Shown here: positions 38,401 to 49,400 of the stretch, piece after piece | How positions within the stretch are numbered: the stretch's first letter is position 1 | Layout: the number at the start of each line of letters is the position of its first letter | Position numbers and translations under genes: made by a program | The notes under the pieces: generated by a model | Told to the model about the DNA's origin: nothing | Databases searched by the model: none | The model's input: only the letters and a program-made list of their open reading frames with translations | NCBI GenBank assembly: GCA_963759115.1 | Contig: CAVWXT010000001.1 | Coordinates: 558,001-622,000, forward strand | DNA length: 64,000 bases | Direction of reading: 5' to 3' | Origin: CAVWXT01 sp963759115 | GTDB lineage: Bacteria > Planctomycetota > Planctomycetia > Pirellulales > Thermoguttaceae

Positions 38401-40388
38401 GTCGGCATCAATTCCCAGAGCTACAAGAACTTCCGAAGTGCCGAGGGCGCCCCCGTGCGCCCGTCGGCACTCTATTTCATCACCAAGGGCGCGAGCGAGG
38501 AGGTAAGGAAACGCGTCGAAAAGCCGCAAATCGTCTCGATGAGCCCGCCCAACGGCGCCAAGGACGTCGATCCGGGGCTTCGCGAGCTGCGGGTCACGTT
38601 CAACGTGCCTATGGGCGGCGGCATTTCGTGGACCGGCGACGGTCCCCACTACCTGAAAACCGTCGGCCGCCCCCATTGGACCGAAGACCGCAGAACTTGC
38701 GTGCTGCCGGTCGAGTTGAAGCCCGGCTGGGAGTACCGTGTGGGTCTGAACAGTGCTTCCTTCAACAATTTTCAGAGCGAGGCGGGCATTCCGCTGGAGC
38801 CGGTCGAATACACGTTCACGACGCGCGATCAGGTCGTCGAGGGCGTCGGCTGGGGAGGCTTTCGCGTCGGCGCCACCCGTGACGAACAGATCAAGGACTT
38901 TGGCCCGCTCGAACCTACCCCAACTCCCGGAAGCAAATGGACCGGCTGGGTTTCGCGCCATCATATCAATTGCTGGTTCGACCAGGCCGGCCGCGCATCC
39001 GAGGTGCGTTTCAACAAGGGATTCGCCTTGCCGCTAACCTCCGGCATCATGATTGGCTCTGCGGAAAAGGACGTACTTGAGGCGTATGGCGCGCCGGATC
39101 GCGTGGTAAACAAGCCCACGTCGAAAATGCTCGAATACGGCAAGCGCGGAGTCCTCATGTGGATCATCGACGGCGAAGTCTTTGACTTCACGGTGTTCAA
39201 GCCGCACCGGGAGACGCCAGGAACGCTTATCGGCATTGGCGCTGAACTGGAGAAGGAGCAGGATCGGATTTTCGTGCGGAGAGTCATCCCCGGATCGTCG
39301 GGCCAGTCGGCCGGATTGCAGCCGGGTGACGAACTGCGCGAGATCGACGGCCAGCCCGTATCCGCGGACCTCGAAGACATCGTCATGCGAGTCCGCGGCG
39401 ACGCCGACACGATCGTCAAGATCAAGGTGCGGAAGCAGGACGGGACGGAGGTTGAACTTGCCATCCCCCGCTGGCCGATTGTTTTGTCGGGCGCGGCGGC
39501 CGATCCGAAGGATCAGGAAGCCGCCGACCGCCAGTCGGCCGGACGAGCAACCGATAGCTCCGTTGCCCCCGCGGCGGTTCAAAGCATACTGAAGACCACC
39601 AGGTCGCGCGCCGAGTATTCACCACCGGCAAAACCCGCGATCGAGTTCCCGCCGGAGAACCTGAAATACGCGGCGGCAGGGTCGGATGATGACGCGAAGA
39701 CCCTGCTCGCACGAGTGCTGAACGCCAACCGACCGTGGCTCGAGCCGAGCGCTGTGAAAGCCACCTACTCGCTGCTCCGCCAGTCTGCCGAGGCTGCGGA
39801 GAGCAGCGGTCCGTTCTCGATTGCGGAGGGCTGCAAGCGCGCCGTGCGGGTCGGGTCGATTGTGCGGACTCCGCTGCACAATATGCCAAACGGCGACGAC
39901 AAACACTACACGGTGCGCATGGTGGGAAAGTCGCAGTGGAAAGACAAGAACTTCGTGGCAGTGGACGTGACCTTTGACCCGCCGGTTAGGGACGCGGTCG
40001 GATTCGGCGGACAGATGGGAACCAGCTACTCGCATAGCGACTATGTGGCCTCCGCGGCTCGGATCATGATCGAACCGGCCAAAGCGGTTCCGCTCTTCAT
40101 GGAATCGTGGTCCAAAGAAATGCCAACGCAGCCCCCTCGCCGCTTTCACAGCGTATGGGTGTTCGATCCCGAGTTCTTTGAATTGGATGGGGGGTTCGCG
40201 CAAAGATGCTGGAGTGGGAGGGAGGAGGCGCCTTCACCGAGCGTCAGGAATTCCAGGTGGCTGGCGGAGTGTGGATCTTCAAGCAGGGCGACGCTTGGTA
40301 TCCCGATGAGGATCGTGTGCGCGGTTCCAAGCACATCCAGAGGATCGAACTCGTTGACCTGCAAGTCGCCAGAGAACAGGAGAATTGA
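35498..40388 (+). CDS. Giant Ser/Thr kinase with HEAT, Ig-like and PDZ modules, frameshifted
   Basis: A transmembrane kinase of about 1,630 residues. In order: an anti-sigma-like zinc motif (H...CPDC, residues 9-40); a kinase domain from about residue 100 (LGHGGMGTVYKA, VAIKRL, VHRDIKPSNL, DLG for DFG, GTADYMSPEQ); a membrane segment (about 433-456); a 27-residue tandem repeat beginning EAPTGSNVRIGAGGQVDVEL; HEAT-like repeats (about 750-820); two Big_5/Ig-like modules (SPPIGATDVDP, SPPNGAKDVDP); a GWGGFRVGATRDE module; a PDZ domain (PGSSGQSAGLQPGDELREID); and a C-terminal domain. The ATG at 35498 follows AAGGA. Frame breaks occur near 37630 and in a run of six G near 40193; sequence continues in order after each. 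Two small downstream genes repeat its modules. Confidence 0.8.
36887..37048 (+). repeat. 81-bp tandem repeat in the kinase gene
   Basis: Two copies of an 81-bp (27-codon) unit start at 36887 and 36968, each beginning GAGGCACCCACGGGAAGCA and encoding EAPTGS-VRIGA-GQVDVELP. It lies directly after the transmembrane segment. Confidence 0.7.
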
Positions 40389-40478
40389 CTGCGACCGCCT
40401 GCAAGCGTCTAGCGTCGCGTCAACGGTCGGCGTCCGCTTGTCGTTGTTTTCGTTCATACTTTGCCCAGGGAGGTTGTC

Positions 40479-40880
40479 ATGCGGCGATTGATTATCGCGA
40501 CTATCGCAGTTATGCTGAGCGCGATGCCGGCGCGGTCGGCGGAACGCGAGAAGCTGAGCGTCCAATCGTTGCCGCCGGTCGTGGTCAAGACCGTTCCGGA
40601 ATCAGGCGACACCAAGGTCGATGCGTCGGTCACCGAAATCAAAGTCACGTTCAGCAAAAAGATGGCCGACAAGAGTTGGTCGTGGGTGGGAGACATTGAT
40701 GCCTGGACAAACGGCAAGCCGCATTACGAGGCCGACGGAAAGACCTGCGTCATGCCGGTGAAACTGGAGCCGGGAAAGACGTACGTCGTCTGGTTGAACT
40801 CGGACAGGTTCGGCAACTTCCGCGACGCCAAAGGGCGGTCGGCGGTCCCGTACCTGCTCGTCTTCGAGACGGCCAAGTGA
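40479..40880 (+). CDS. Secreted single Ig-like (Big_5) domain protein
   Basis: A 133-residue exported protein. A signal peptide (MRRLIIATIAVMLSAMPARS) precedes one Ig-like module: TVPESGDTKVDASVTEIKVT, FSKKMADKSWSWVGD, KTCVMPVKLEPGKTYVVWLN and FGNFRDAKG. It closely resembles the two Ig-like modules of the preceding kinase, so it probably arose by duplication of that region. GGGAGG stands before the ATG at 40479. It lies about 90 bp after the kinase stop and may share its transcript. Confidence 0.75.
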   Translation: MRRLIIATIAVMLSAMPARSAEREKLSVQSLPPVVVKTVPESGDTKVDASVTEIKVTFSKKMADKSWSWVGDIDAWTNGKPHYEADGKTCVMPVKLEPGKTYVVWLNSDRFGNFRDAKGRSAVPYLLVFETAK

Positions 40881-41042
40881 CCGGGGCTGATTCGTTTCGT
40901 CATGTTTCCGGCAGTGGGAGAGCGGGGCCATGACGAAGGGATGGGTGGTCGAGACTTTTCTCGGCCGCCCATCCTCTCAAACAATGTCTGTCACGTGCTT
41001 TTGACCGTGTCACCCGATATCCCCCATACCCGAAGGCAGCCT

Positions 41043-42006
41043 ATGAGCATCAATAGAACGAACCTGTTGGCGGCGATCGCGTTATCTTGGTGCCTTGTCC
41101 ACGCGGCCGTCGTTGCGGCGGCCGGCGAGCCGGCTGCGGGCAACAAGGTCGTCGAGGGCGTCGGTTGGGGCGGCATTAAGATCGGCGCCAGCCGCGAGGA
41201 ACTGGTCAAGGCCTTTGGCCCTCTCGAACCGACGCCTGGGGGCCAACGCACCGGCTGGATAGCGCGCCGCCACATCGATTTCTGGTTTGACCAGGCCGGC
41301 GAGGCGGTCGAGGTGCGCTTCGTAAAAGGATTCACTTCGCCGCTGACCTCGGGCATCAAGAATCGGTTCTTCCGAGAGACAACTCTTGGCGGCCTATGGC
41401 ACGCCCGACAAAGTGGCGAACGAATCCAACTCGAAGAAGCTCGAATACCGCAGTCGCGGAGTCCTCATGTGGGTCGCTGACGGCAAGGTCGTCTCTTTCA
41501 CCGTGTTCAAACCATCGGCGGCCACCGGCAACGCGGCCGTATCGCCGCTTCGCGAGAAGAAGATGCAGGAGGCCCGCAAGCGCATGGCCCGCGACAGAGG
41601 GCCGTTCTCGCAGCAAGAGCTGGCCGAAATGGAATCTCTCACCCGGATCGCGGATGAACACTTTGGAACCGAAGAAGCTCGGAGGGCCATGAAGACACTC
41701 GTGGAGAAGTACAAAAACGCGAACCGCTCGGGCTGCTCGTTGGTGTACCTCGGCCAGATGAGTGACGACGAGGAGCGAATCACCTACTTCCAACAGGCGA
41801 TTACCTTGCACAGCGACTGTTTCTATGGCGACGGCGTGCAAGTCGGCGCGTTTGCCCGTTTCCTCCTCGGGCAAGAGTATCTCAAGAGCGGCAACGCCGA
41901 GAAGGCGCAAACGCTGTTCGACGAGATTCGCAAGGACTACGCGGACTCCACCGATCACGGCGGCCGTTCGCTGGTCGAGCAGTTGCTGCCGGCAAAGGCC
42001 GAATGA
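41043..42006 (+). CDS. Secreted protein sharing a module with the kinase, frameshifted
   Basis: A protein of about 320 residues with a signal peptide (LLAAIALSWCLVHAAVVAAA). Residues about 36-140 (VVEGVGWGGIKIGASREELV, FGPLEPTP, RRHIDFWFDQAGEAVEVRFV, then after the break YGTPDKVANESNSKKLEYRS and RGVLMWVADGKVVSFTVFKP) match the GWGGFRVGATRDE module of the kinase. The C-terminal half is helical and TPR-like (YFQQAITLHSDCFYGDGVQV, FLLGQEYLKSGNAEKAQTLF). The frame breaks near 41362. It may be a soluble partner or ligand-binding relative of the kinase. Confidence 0.7.
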
Positions 42007-42426
42007 CTGCCCGCAACCGTTCACGGCTAACGCAGACGCGGCGTCGTGCCGCTCGCGTAGACGCGGCATCTTGCCGCGTTATCGCGGCGTGGGCCGCTGC
42101 ACCATGAATAGGCGTGAAGCGGCACGATGCTGCTTCTACCCTCACGTTCTCCGGGCCGCCAATTCTCGCACCCGCCGCCGGCAGGAGGCTTCCAGACTGC
42201 GGATGGAATATCGAAGTCTGGCAGGTAACCCGTCCTGAGGGTTACCTTCGGGCGAGAAATCACACTTGCTGACAATGGCGGGCCAACCGCTGCCCGAGAA
42301 CGCGACAAACTAGGCTCCTGCTCGCCTCGCTTCTTGGCCTTGCAAGGTAGACTTGTATAGAGCCATCGACCAGCGAGTGTGTGTCCGGCGGAGAAGGTTT
42401 TCGCCCAAGCAACTGGAGATTCGCGC
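42007..42426. other. Intergenic with short palindrome, no gene
   Basis: About 420 bases. The only structure seen is a palindrome ACGCGGCA-TCT-TGCCGCGT at 42061-42079 amid GCGGC-rich sequence. There is no coding signal. Confidence 0.4.
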
Positions 42427-42864
42427 ATGCTGTTCGCAGAACCTCATCCAGAACAACGCGCCGCACAAGCGTCCCCGTTTCAAGTGGTCACCGGCGACAA
42501 TCCCGGAGCGGTCAACGTCGTTTCGGAGCGGCGCTCGGAACCGCGAGTTGGCCTGAACGTGGCGGCCCTGGTAGTCCCGCTGGACGGAGATGTCCCCGAC
42601 ATTTCCCGGACGTTCGCCGCCATCACCAGGGATATGAGCAGCAAGGGCATTGGCGTCATTGCCAATCGTTTCCTTGTGGCGCCCGATGTATTGATTTGCC
42701 TGTGGAATGACGGTGAACTCAGGCTGCTTCGCGCCGCAGTGCGCCACCGCAAAGAGATCAGCCGGGGATGGGTTCGGTTTGGCGTGGAGATCATCCGAAC
42801 CACCGAGAAGAACGAATTTCTCCAACTTCGTCGCTTCTTGGGGTCGCTGCTGGGCTGCTCATAA
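42427..42864 (+). CDS. PilZ domain protein
   Basis: A 145-residue protein whose centre is a PilZ domain, the common receptor for cyclic di-GMP. The arginine motif is seen as ERRSEPRVGLN near residue 34 and the second motif as DMSSKGIGVI near residue 69. The rest (VRHRKEISRGWVRFGVEIIR) fits the barrel strands of the fold. The start at 42427 is preceded by GGAG; a longer in-frame start lacks this. It follows the kinase cluster but is separated by 420 bp, so a functional link is not shown. Confidence 0.8.
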   Translation: MLFAEPHPEQRAAQASPFQVVTGDNPGAVNVVSERRSEPRVGLNVAALVVPLDGDVPDISRTFAAITRDMSSKGIGVIANRFLVAPDVLICLWNDGELRLLRAAVRHRKEISRGWVRFGVEIIRTTEKNEFLQLRRFLGSLLGCS

Positions 42865-43081
42865 CAGATTCCACTGCGAGAGTGTTTCCGCAATCCACGT
42901 CCCAAGATCCCCGGCATCCAACTTCCGTGCAGCAAGGGGCACGCCGGCGGCGATCTCGCCGGGAAATGCCAACTGCGGCGACTTGAGCCTGACCGTCGTT
43001 TCCACGACGAGACGCTCTACGACTTGTAGAAGGCTTCCAGGCGGTCGGGCGGGATACTGAAATTCATCCCCCGCGACCAGT

Positions 43082-44731
43082 CTATTCCGACGCGCCGGCG
43101 CTTACATCGAAGCGCTGGAATGCCCACGCGACCAGTAGGAGAATGCCCGATGCGGGGAAAAGTAATGCCGACCAGGCGACGATGCAAGCCGCCAGCGTAC
43201 TCCCGGTCGCGAGATAGACGACCGCCGCCGGGATCGCTGCCACGGCGCCGCAGACGCCGAGCACGAGGCACTTGGCCAGCATCAGTAGCATGACGCGGCC
43301 CATCCTCAAGAAGCCTTCCGAACCGGCTGCGAAGAGCGGGGAAGGATAAAGCAGAAAGAGGAAGTTCTCCGCACCGAAGAGGATCCAATTGAAGGGCAGG
43401 GCAAACAGTCCGGCGATGAGCAGCTCGACTCCGGCAGCGGGTACGACGCCCGCGGTGGCGGCGAAGACCAGCCATTCCAGCACGGTCACGATCATCGCGA
43501 CCACGAGCGTCTGTCCGCAGGCCATCGCCATCGGCCGGATCGGCAGCGACTTCAGAAGGTCCATGCGATCGTAGTCGCCTCGAAACCCCAGCGGCGCGTG
43601 AGCCGAGAAGAGGAAGGTTACATAGGCCGCGATGCCGATGACCATGTGAGGCAGGAATGCCGGCAATGCGTTGCTTCCGCGAGATCCAAATGCCACGGGA
43701 GCGCCGAAGGCTACCACCATAATCACGGCCGCCACCAGCGCCCCGCGGCCGCCACGGCGTGCTTGAATCACCTGCCGCCAGGCCAAGGGCCCCGCTCCGC
43801 CCAGCCAGGGCAGTTGGGGCAGCCGCGAGCTTTGCACGGCGCTTTTTGATTGCGCGGCAAAGATGCCGCCGCTCATGGCGCGACGCTTCCGCTCCTCGAT
43901 CTGCTGGCTGACGCGGACGGCGGTCTCCAGATAGTTGGCGTCCAACCGGATGGCCAACGCATAGATGCCGACCACCAGGATCGTGCCCAGCGCCGCCCAG
44001 CCCAGCGCGTCGGGGATCAACTGCTCCGCGGCGATGATCTTGGCAAACACCGCGAAGGGCGCCAGAACGACTTCGGCGACGGGCGAATGCCGTGCCCTCA
44101 GCAACGTCTCCTGCCAGGGGCCGTCGAACCCGCGGCTGGCCGCCTGGCCCAACGCCACGGCGGCCGCCGCAATCAATCCACCCAAGAGCAGTTTGCGGGC
44201 CCGGGTAAAGGCCCGTTCGCCGACGCTCTGGGCGACCAACAGGGCGCACATGGTCAGGCTGTTGACCATCAACGAGGCCAGAAAGAAGCCGACCGCGGCC
44301 GCGGGCCACGATCGAATGTACAGCACCAGCGACATCGGGAGGATAATCGCGAAGAAGATCGCCCCGGTCACGCTGCCAAGAATCTTATAGAGGAGGATTT
44401 GCCGGCGGGAAAACGGAGCGGGGAAAAGGAAGTCCACGTCGCTGGGCGAGAAGTAGATCGCCCGCTCTCCCAGCGAAGTAAGAACGGTGCCGGCCACGTA
44501 CAAGAGCATCAGGACGGGGACCACCTCGCAGAACGAGTCGGCGCTCCGGCCCATGATGCCCTCACGACCGAGCGTGATGGCCATCACCAAGGTTGGCCCG
44601 AACCCCACGCCGATGACCAGCAGTGCGAAGATGGCCATCGCCGCGCCCTGCGCCGACTTGAGCTTGCTCGTCATCGACCGGATGCTCGTGCGAATCCGCA
44701 GCCGATAGAGTCTCCACAGGGCGGTGTGCAT
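43082..44731 (-). CDS. ABC exporter permease
   Basis: A 549-residue membrane protein with about 12 hydrophobic segments, of the large ABC-2-like or putative ABC exporter type. The N-terminal part contains the loop ERAIYFSPSDVDFLFPAPFS, typical of that family. The middle cytoplasmic loop (residues about 270-300) is charged, and a second membrane half begins at LAWRQVIQARRGG. The start at 44731 (MHTALWRLYRLRIR) lies 8 bp after the stop of the ATPase gene, and the two form one operon. Substrate unknown. Confidence 0.85.
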   Translation of the reverse strand: MHTALWRLYRLRIRTSIRSMTSKLKSAQGAAMAIFALLVIGVGFGPTLVMAITLGREGIMGRSADSFCEVVPVLMLLYVAGTVLTSLGERAIYFSPSDVDFLFPAPFSRRQILLYKILGSVTGAIFFAIILPMSLVLYIRSWPAAAVGFFLASLMVNSLTMCALLVAQSVGERAFTRARKLLLGGLIAAAAVALGQAASRGFDGPWQETLLRARHSPVAEVVLAPFAVFAKIIAAEQLIPDALGWAALGTILVVGIYALAIRLDANYLETAVRVSQQIEERKRRAMSGGIFAAQSKSAVQSSRLPQLPWLGGAGPLAWRQVIQARRGGRGALVAAVIMVVAFGAPVAFGSRGSNALPAFLPHMVIGIAAYVTFLFSAHAPLGFRGDYDRMDLLKSLPIRPMAMACGQTLVVAMIVTVLEWLVFAATAGVVPAAGVELLIAGLFALPFNWILFGAENFLFLLYPSPLFAAGSEGFLRMGRVMLLMLAKCLVLGVCGAVAAIPAAVVYLATGSTLAACIVAWSALLFPASGILLLVAWAFQRFDVSAGASE

Positions 44732-44739
44732 CGTCTTCT

Positions 44740-45462
44740 CTACGATTCCGTGGCCTTGAAGAAAATGGCTTCCAAGGTACTCTCGCCTTCCAGGTCCGGG
44801 TAGCGGGCGCGGGCCTCTTCCAAGGTGCCGCAGAACAGCCGCCGGCCCTGGTGCAGGATCAAGAGGTTCGTACACAGGTCCTCGACCAGGGAGAGCAGAT
44901 GGGAACTGATGACCACGGCGGCGCCGGCGGCTGCCTGCTGGCGGATGGAGGTCTTCAGCGTGCGGATGCCGCGGGGGTCGAGCCCCGTCATCGGCTCGTC
45001 GAAGAGGATCGCGGACGGCCGGTGCAGGTAGGCGCAGCAGATGGCCGCTTTCTGCCGCATCCCCCGCGACAATTCGCGCGCGGCCGTATGGCGGTTCTCC
45101 GTCAGTTCAAACTGCTCCAGCAGCGACTCGGCCGCGGCGGAGAAGTCGGGCACGCGGTAGGCCGCCGCGATGAAGTCCAGGTGCTCCCAAACCGTCAGGG
45201 AATCGAACAGCCGGGGATCGTCCGGCACGAGGGCCAACTGCTGCTTGGCCGCGACCGGATCGTCGACGATGTCGTGTCCGCCGATCGAAAGCCGTCCGGC
45301 AGTTGGCCGCAGGATTCCGGCCAGGGCGCGGAGGGTCGTAGTCTTTCCGGCCCCGTTGGGACCGAGCATTCCCAGGATCGACCCGGCAGCAACATTGAAA
45401 GACAGGTCCTTCACGGCCAGGGTCTCGCCGTAGCTCTTGGAGAAGCCGGTTACGGAAATCAT
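44740..45462 (-). CDS. ABC transporter ATP-binding protein
   Basis: A 240-residue ATPase of an exporter. Walker A is GPNGAGKTTTLRALAG near residue 34, the signature reads ELSRGMRQKAAICCA near residue 134, Walker B is AILFDEPMTGLDP, and the H-loop is SSHLL. The Q-loop is LALVPDDPRLFDSL. It works with the permease encoded 8 bp downstream. The first ATG at 45462 (MISVTGFSKSYG) fits the family start. Confidence 0.93.
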   Translation of the reverse strand: MISVTGFSKSYGETLAVKDLSFNVAAGSILGMLGPNGAGKTTTLRALAGILRPTAGRLSIGGHDIVDDPVAAKQQLALVPDDPRLFDSLTVWEHLDFIAAAYRVPDFSAAAESLLEQFELTENRHTAARELSRGMRQKAAICCAYLHRPSAILFDEPMTGLDPRGIRTLKTSIRQQAAAGAAVVISSHLLSLVEDLCTNLLILHQGRRLFCGTLEEARARYPDLEGESTLEAIFFKATES

Positions 45463-45598
45463 GCGTGTCGGGAGTCTGTTCGGATCGGTTGAAACGGGCG
45501 TTCCACCATGCTCAGGGCGTCGCCAAGAAGCCCATCGGAACGACGAATACCACTACTGAGTATATCGTTGCTAGCTCACGGAACATACAATAGCCGTT

Positions 45599-46339
45599 AT
45601 GGCCAACGAACCACAAGATCCCTCTTCCGGCAGCGGCCACTTTGCGACGACCCAGTGGAGTCTCGTGGCGGCGGCCGGCAGTGAGGATGCCCGCGGCCGA
45701 GAGGCACTGGCCAAGCTCTGCCAAGTCTATTGGTATCCGCTCTACGCCTTCGTCCGTCGGCAGGGTCACAGGCCTCACGATGCCCAGGATTTGACGCAGG
45801 AGTTCTTTGCGCGGCTCTTAGAGAAGGATTATCTGGGCGACGTGGACCGCTCGAAAGGCAAGTTCCGCTCGTTCCTCCTGGTGGCCCTGAAGCACTTCTT
45901 GTCGAAGGAGTGGGCCCGCGCCAAGACCCGGAAGCGCGGCGGCGGACGTGCTCTCGTCCCGCTGGACGCGCTCTCCGCCGAAACTCGTTACAGCCGGGAG
46001 CCGGAAGACAATGTCACGCCGGAACGGCTCTACGAGCGCCGTTGGGCCCTGACCCTGCTGGACCGGGCGCTGTCGCGGTTGAGCGAAGAGTATGAGACAA
46101 CGGGCAGGCGGGCACTGTTCGAGCAGTTGCAGGGTTGCCTGACGGGTGACACCAAGTCGCTGCCTTACGCCGAGCTGGCCGTCAAACTGGGTATGACCGA
46201 AGGGGCGGTCAAGGTGGCCGTGCATCGCCTGCGACAACACTATCGGGGGGTGCTTCGGGAGGAAATCTCGCAGACTGTGGCCGACCCGGCGGAGATCGAC
46301 GACGAAATCCGCCAATTATTCTCCGCGCTGGGAGAATAG
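45599..46339 (+). CDS. ECF-type sigma factor (planctomycete kinase-linked type)
   Basis: A 246-residue sigma factor with the N-terminal signature HFATTQWSLVAAAG that marks a planctomycete/verrucomicrobial group. Region 2 reads LCQVYWYPLYAFVRRQGH ... HDAQDLTQEFFARLL and region 4 reads LPYAELAVKLGMTEGAVKVA VHRLRQHY. A loop rich in basic residues (AKTRKRGGGRALVP) separates them. It is followed after 75 bp by a kinase gene in the same direction, an arrangement known from this phylum, in which kinase signalling is thought to govern the sigma. No zinc anti-sigma lies nearby. Confidence 0.9.
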   Translation: MANEPQDPSSGSGHFATTQWSLVAAAGSEDARGREALAKLCQVYWYPLYAFVRRQGHRPHDAQDLTQEFFARLLEKDYLGDVDRSKGKFRSFLLVALKHFLSKEWARAKTRKRGGGRALVPLDALSAETRYSREPEDNVTPERLYERRWALTLLDRALSRLSEEYETTGRRALFEQLQGCLTGDTKSLPYAELAVKLGMTEGAVKVAVHRLRQHYRGVLREEISQTVADPAEIDDEIRQLFSALGE

Positions 46340-46414
46340 ACTCACAGACCCCTGTAACTTTGGGGCCGTTTTCTGTCTTTAAGGGATGGGGGCGGACTCT
46401 TACGCGGGGTAACG

Positions 46415-49400
46415 ATGAACGGACCACGCAGAACCTGCGCGGAGTGTGGCGCGGAACTGGCCGACGACGCGCGTGGCCTGTGTCCCCGCTGTCTGCTGCA
46501 AGCCGGGCTGGGCAGCCAAACGGACGCGGACGCCACCGTCGCCTCGGGCGGGGGGATTGGACGCCGGCGCGTTCTGCCGGAGGCCGGCGAGCCGTTCGGT
46601 CCCTACCGCATCCTCCGCCTGTTGGGCCGGGGCGGCATGGGCGTGGTCTACGAAGCCGAAGAGCAGGACACGGGCCGGCGCGTGGCGCTCAAGGTGCTCA
46701 GCCGGCAGTTTGATTCGGCGAAGGACCGCGCCCGATTCTTGCGCGAGGGGCGACTGGCGGCCTCGATCAACCATCCGAACAGCGTGTACGTGTACGGCAC
46801 CGACGAAATCGACGGCACGCCGACCATCGCCATGGAACTGGTGTCCGGCGGCACGCTCCAGGAACGCGTGAAAAGCCGCGGCCCGATGCCCGTGCCCGTC
46901 GCGGTCGATACGATCCTGCAAATCATCGCCGGCCTGGAAGCGGCCCAGGCGATCGGCATTCTGCACCGCGACATCAAGCCGGGAAACTGCTTCGAGGACG
47001 CCGACGGCACGATCAAGATCGGCGACTTCGGGCTCTCGATCTCCAGCGCGGCAAGGGCGGAGCCCAGCATCACGGCGGCGGGTGTGGTAGTGGGGACGCC
47101 GGCCTTCTGCTCGCCGGAACAACTCCGCGGCGATGAACTCAATGCGCGTTCGGACATGTATTCGGTCGGCGGGACGCTGTTCTTCCTGCTGACCGGCCGC
47201 GTGCCGTTTGAGGGTCACAACCTGGCGCAACTGACCGCGAACGTGTTGGAAAAGCCGGCCCCGTCGCCCCGCGACTTCCGCCTGGACGTCCCGAAGGGCT
47301 TGGCTCGCGTTGTCCAGCGTTGCCTGGCGAAACAGCCGGCCGACCGTTTCAAGAGCTACGACGACCTGCGGCAGGCGTTGGCCCCCTACGGAGCGACCGC
47401 GCCCACGCCGGCAACCTTGAGCCTCCGCTTTCTGGCCGGCACGTTGGACATGATAGCCATCAGTCTTCCCGGCAGCGCGGCCATGCTTGTCTACATGGGC
47501 AGCCCGCTCAATTGGATGCAGCTTACGGGCGTGCGCACGCGAGAGATGTTCCTCTTGACGTTCGGGAGTTTTATCGTAATCTCCCTTTACTACGCGCTCT
47601 GCGAGGGACTTTGGGGCGCCGCGGCCGGCAAGGCCCTCTGCCGCCTGCGCGTGGTGAGGCCGGACAAGAATCCGCCGGGTTTCTGGCGGGCCTTGCTCCG
47701 AGCCTTGATCTTTCTCTGCATCCCGGCGCTGCCATCCTGGATCGCTTACAGCATCGACCCGCTGGCCGTAATGCAGAGCCCGATGGTAATGCAGCAGTTG
47801 CTCGGTCTTGCGTTTTACCTGTTGCTGGCGATGCTGTTCTCGACGGCCCGTCGGCGGAACGGCTTTGCCGCCGTGCAGGATCTTCTGACGAAGACGCGGG
47901 TGATCTCCAAGGCGTCGCTGGAATTGCGGCCCGTGCTCGCGGCGGCCGAAACGCCGCCGCCTGCCATCGAGGCTCAGCCTACGGTTGGGCCGTATCACGT
48001 GTTGGAAACACTGGAGACAAACGCCGACGGGCAGTGGCTTTCGGGCTATGACCTTCGCCTATTGCGTAAGGTGTGGATCCGCACCGTGCCGTCCGGCACT
48101 CCACCCGTGCCGGCGCAGTTGCGCAATATCGGCCGGGTGGGCCGGCTGCGCTGGCTCACGGGACGGCGGACGCCAGAGGAGAACTGGGACGCGTTCGAGG
48201 GTGTCAGCGGCGAGCCGCTATTGCGACTGATCCAAGACCGCCAGCCGCGCAGAAAGGGGACAGTCCCATTTTCGCTGACACGAAAATCGGGACAGTCCCC
48301 CAGCCGTGGAGCCGGGTGCGATTCTGGCTTTACGATCTGGCCCGGGAAATCGCCGCGGCGGAAAAGGACGGCACGTTGCCGCCCGTGCTGGCGCTGGATC
48401 GCGTGTGGATCACCGGCGACGGCCGGGCCAAGCTGCTCGACTTACCCGCGCCGGGCCTCACAACCGACGGCGCCGATCCTGCCAGCGCCATAGCCGCCGC
48501 GCTGCCACTGCCAGAAGCGGAGCGGCCCCGGCGTTTTCTCGGCGACGTGGCCGTTGCCGCGTTGGAAGGTCGGGCGGATGTTGCGGCGAGAACCACGGAC
48601 GAGCCGGCAATCCCGCTCCCCTTGCACGCCCGGAGTTTCTTGGAACAATTGCCGCAGTTTCCCGATTCGGACGCCATCGTCGGCGGGCTCCAACCGCTGT
48701 TGCGACGCGTGACCTCGGTCTCCGCGATGGCGACGTGCGGCCGTGGTCGTGGGGTGCATCGTCCCGCCCCTGTTCATGAGTTTGTTTATGATTTTCGGCA
48801 TGAACATGATCCAGAGGACCTATCCCGGCCTTGTGGACCTCTCCAATCTGATGCGGATGCGACAATCGAAGCATTACGCGCCCGGGCATACGAAGATTAC
48901 GGACCGCCAGTTTGCCGTCTTCATTGCCAGCCATTATCGGGCGATGGTGACCCATGATGCCTCTTGGAACAGCCCGATTGTGCTTTCGCTGGTTAACGGC
49001 GATGACCGGCGGTTTGCCGAAGAGAGCGTTGCCGAACGTCCCGCGCCGACGGCGGAGGAAGTCGCCGAGGCAGACGCCGCGTTGAAACCGTTTCTAGACA
49101 TGTTCGCGCCCTCTTATGAGCCACATCCCCTGCTGATGACCGCCGTGTTGATGGGGGTGTATGTCTGCGTACCGGGCTTGATCGCCGCATTGTGGCTTCG
49201 CGGCGGCCTGCTGTTGCGCATGGCGGGAGTGGCTTTCGTCGGGCGGGACGGCAAGCGGGCTTCCCGCTGGGGCGTGTTTCGCCGCATCTTTGTGGCGTGG
49301 AGCCCGTTGTGCCTGGTGCCGGCCATCATCGTTGTCGTAAAACTGATTTCGACCAGTCCGGACCCCGCTGTGCTGAGCTGGTGGCCGACTGCGCTTTATT

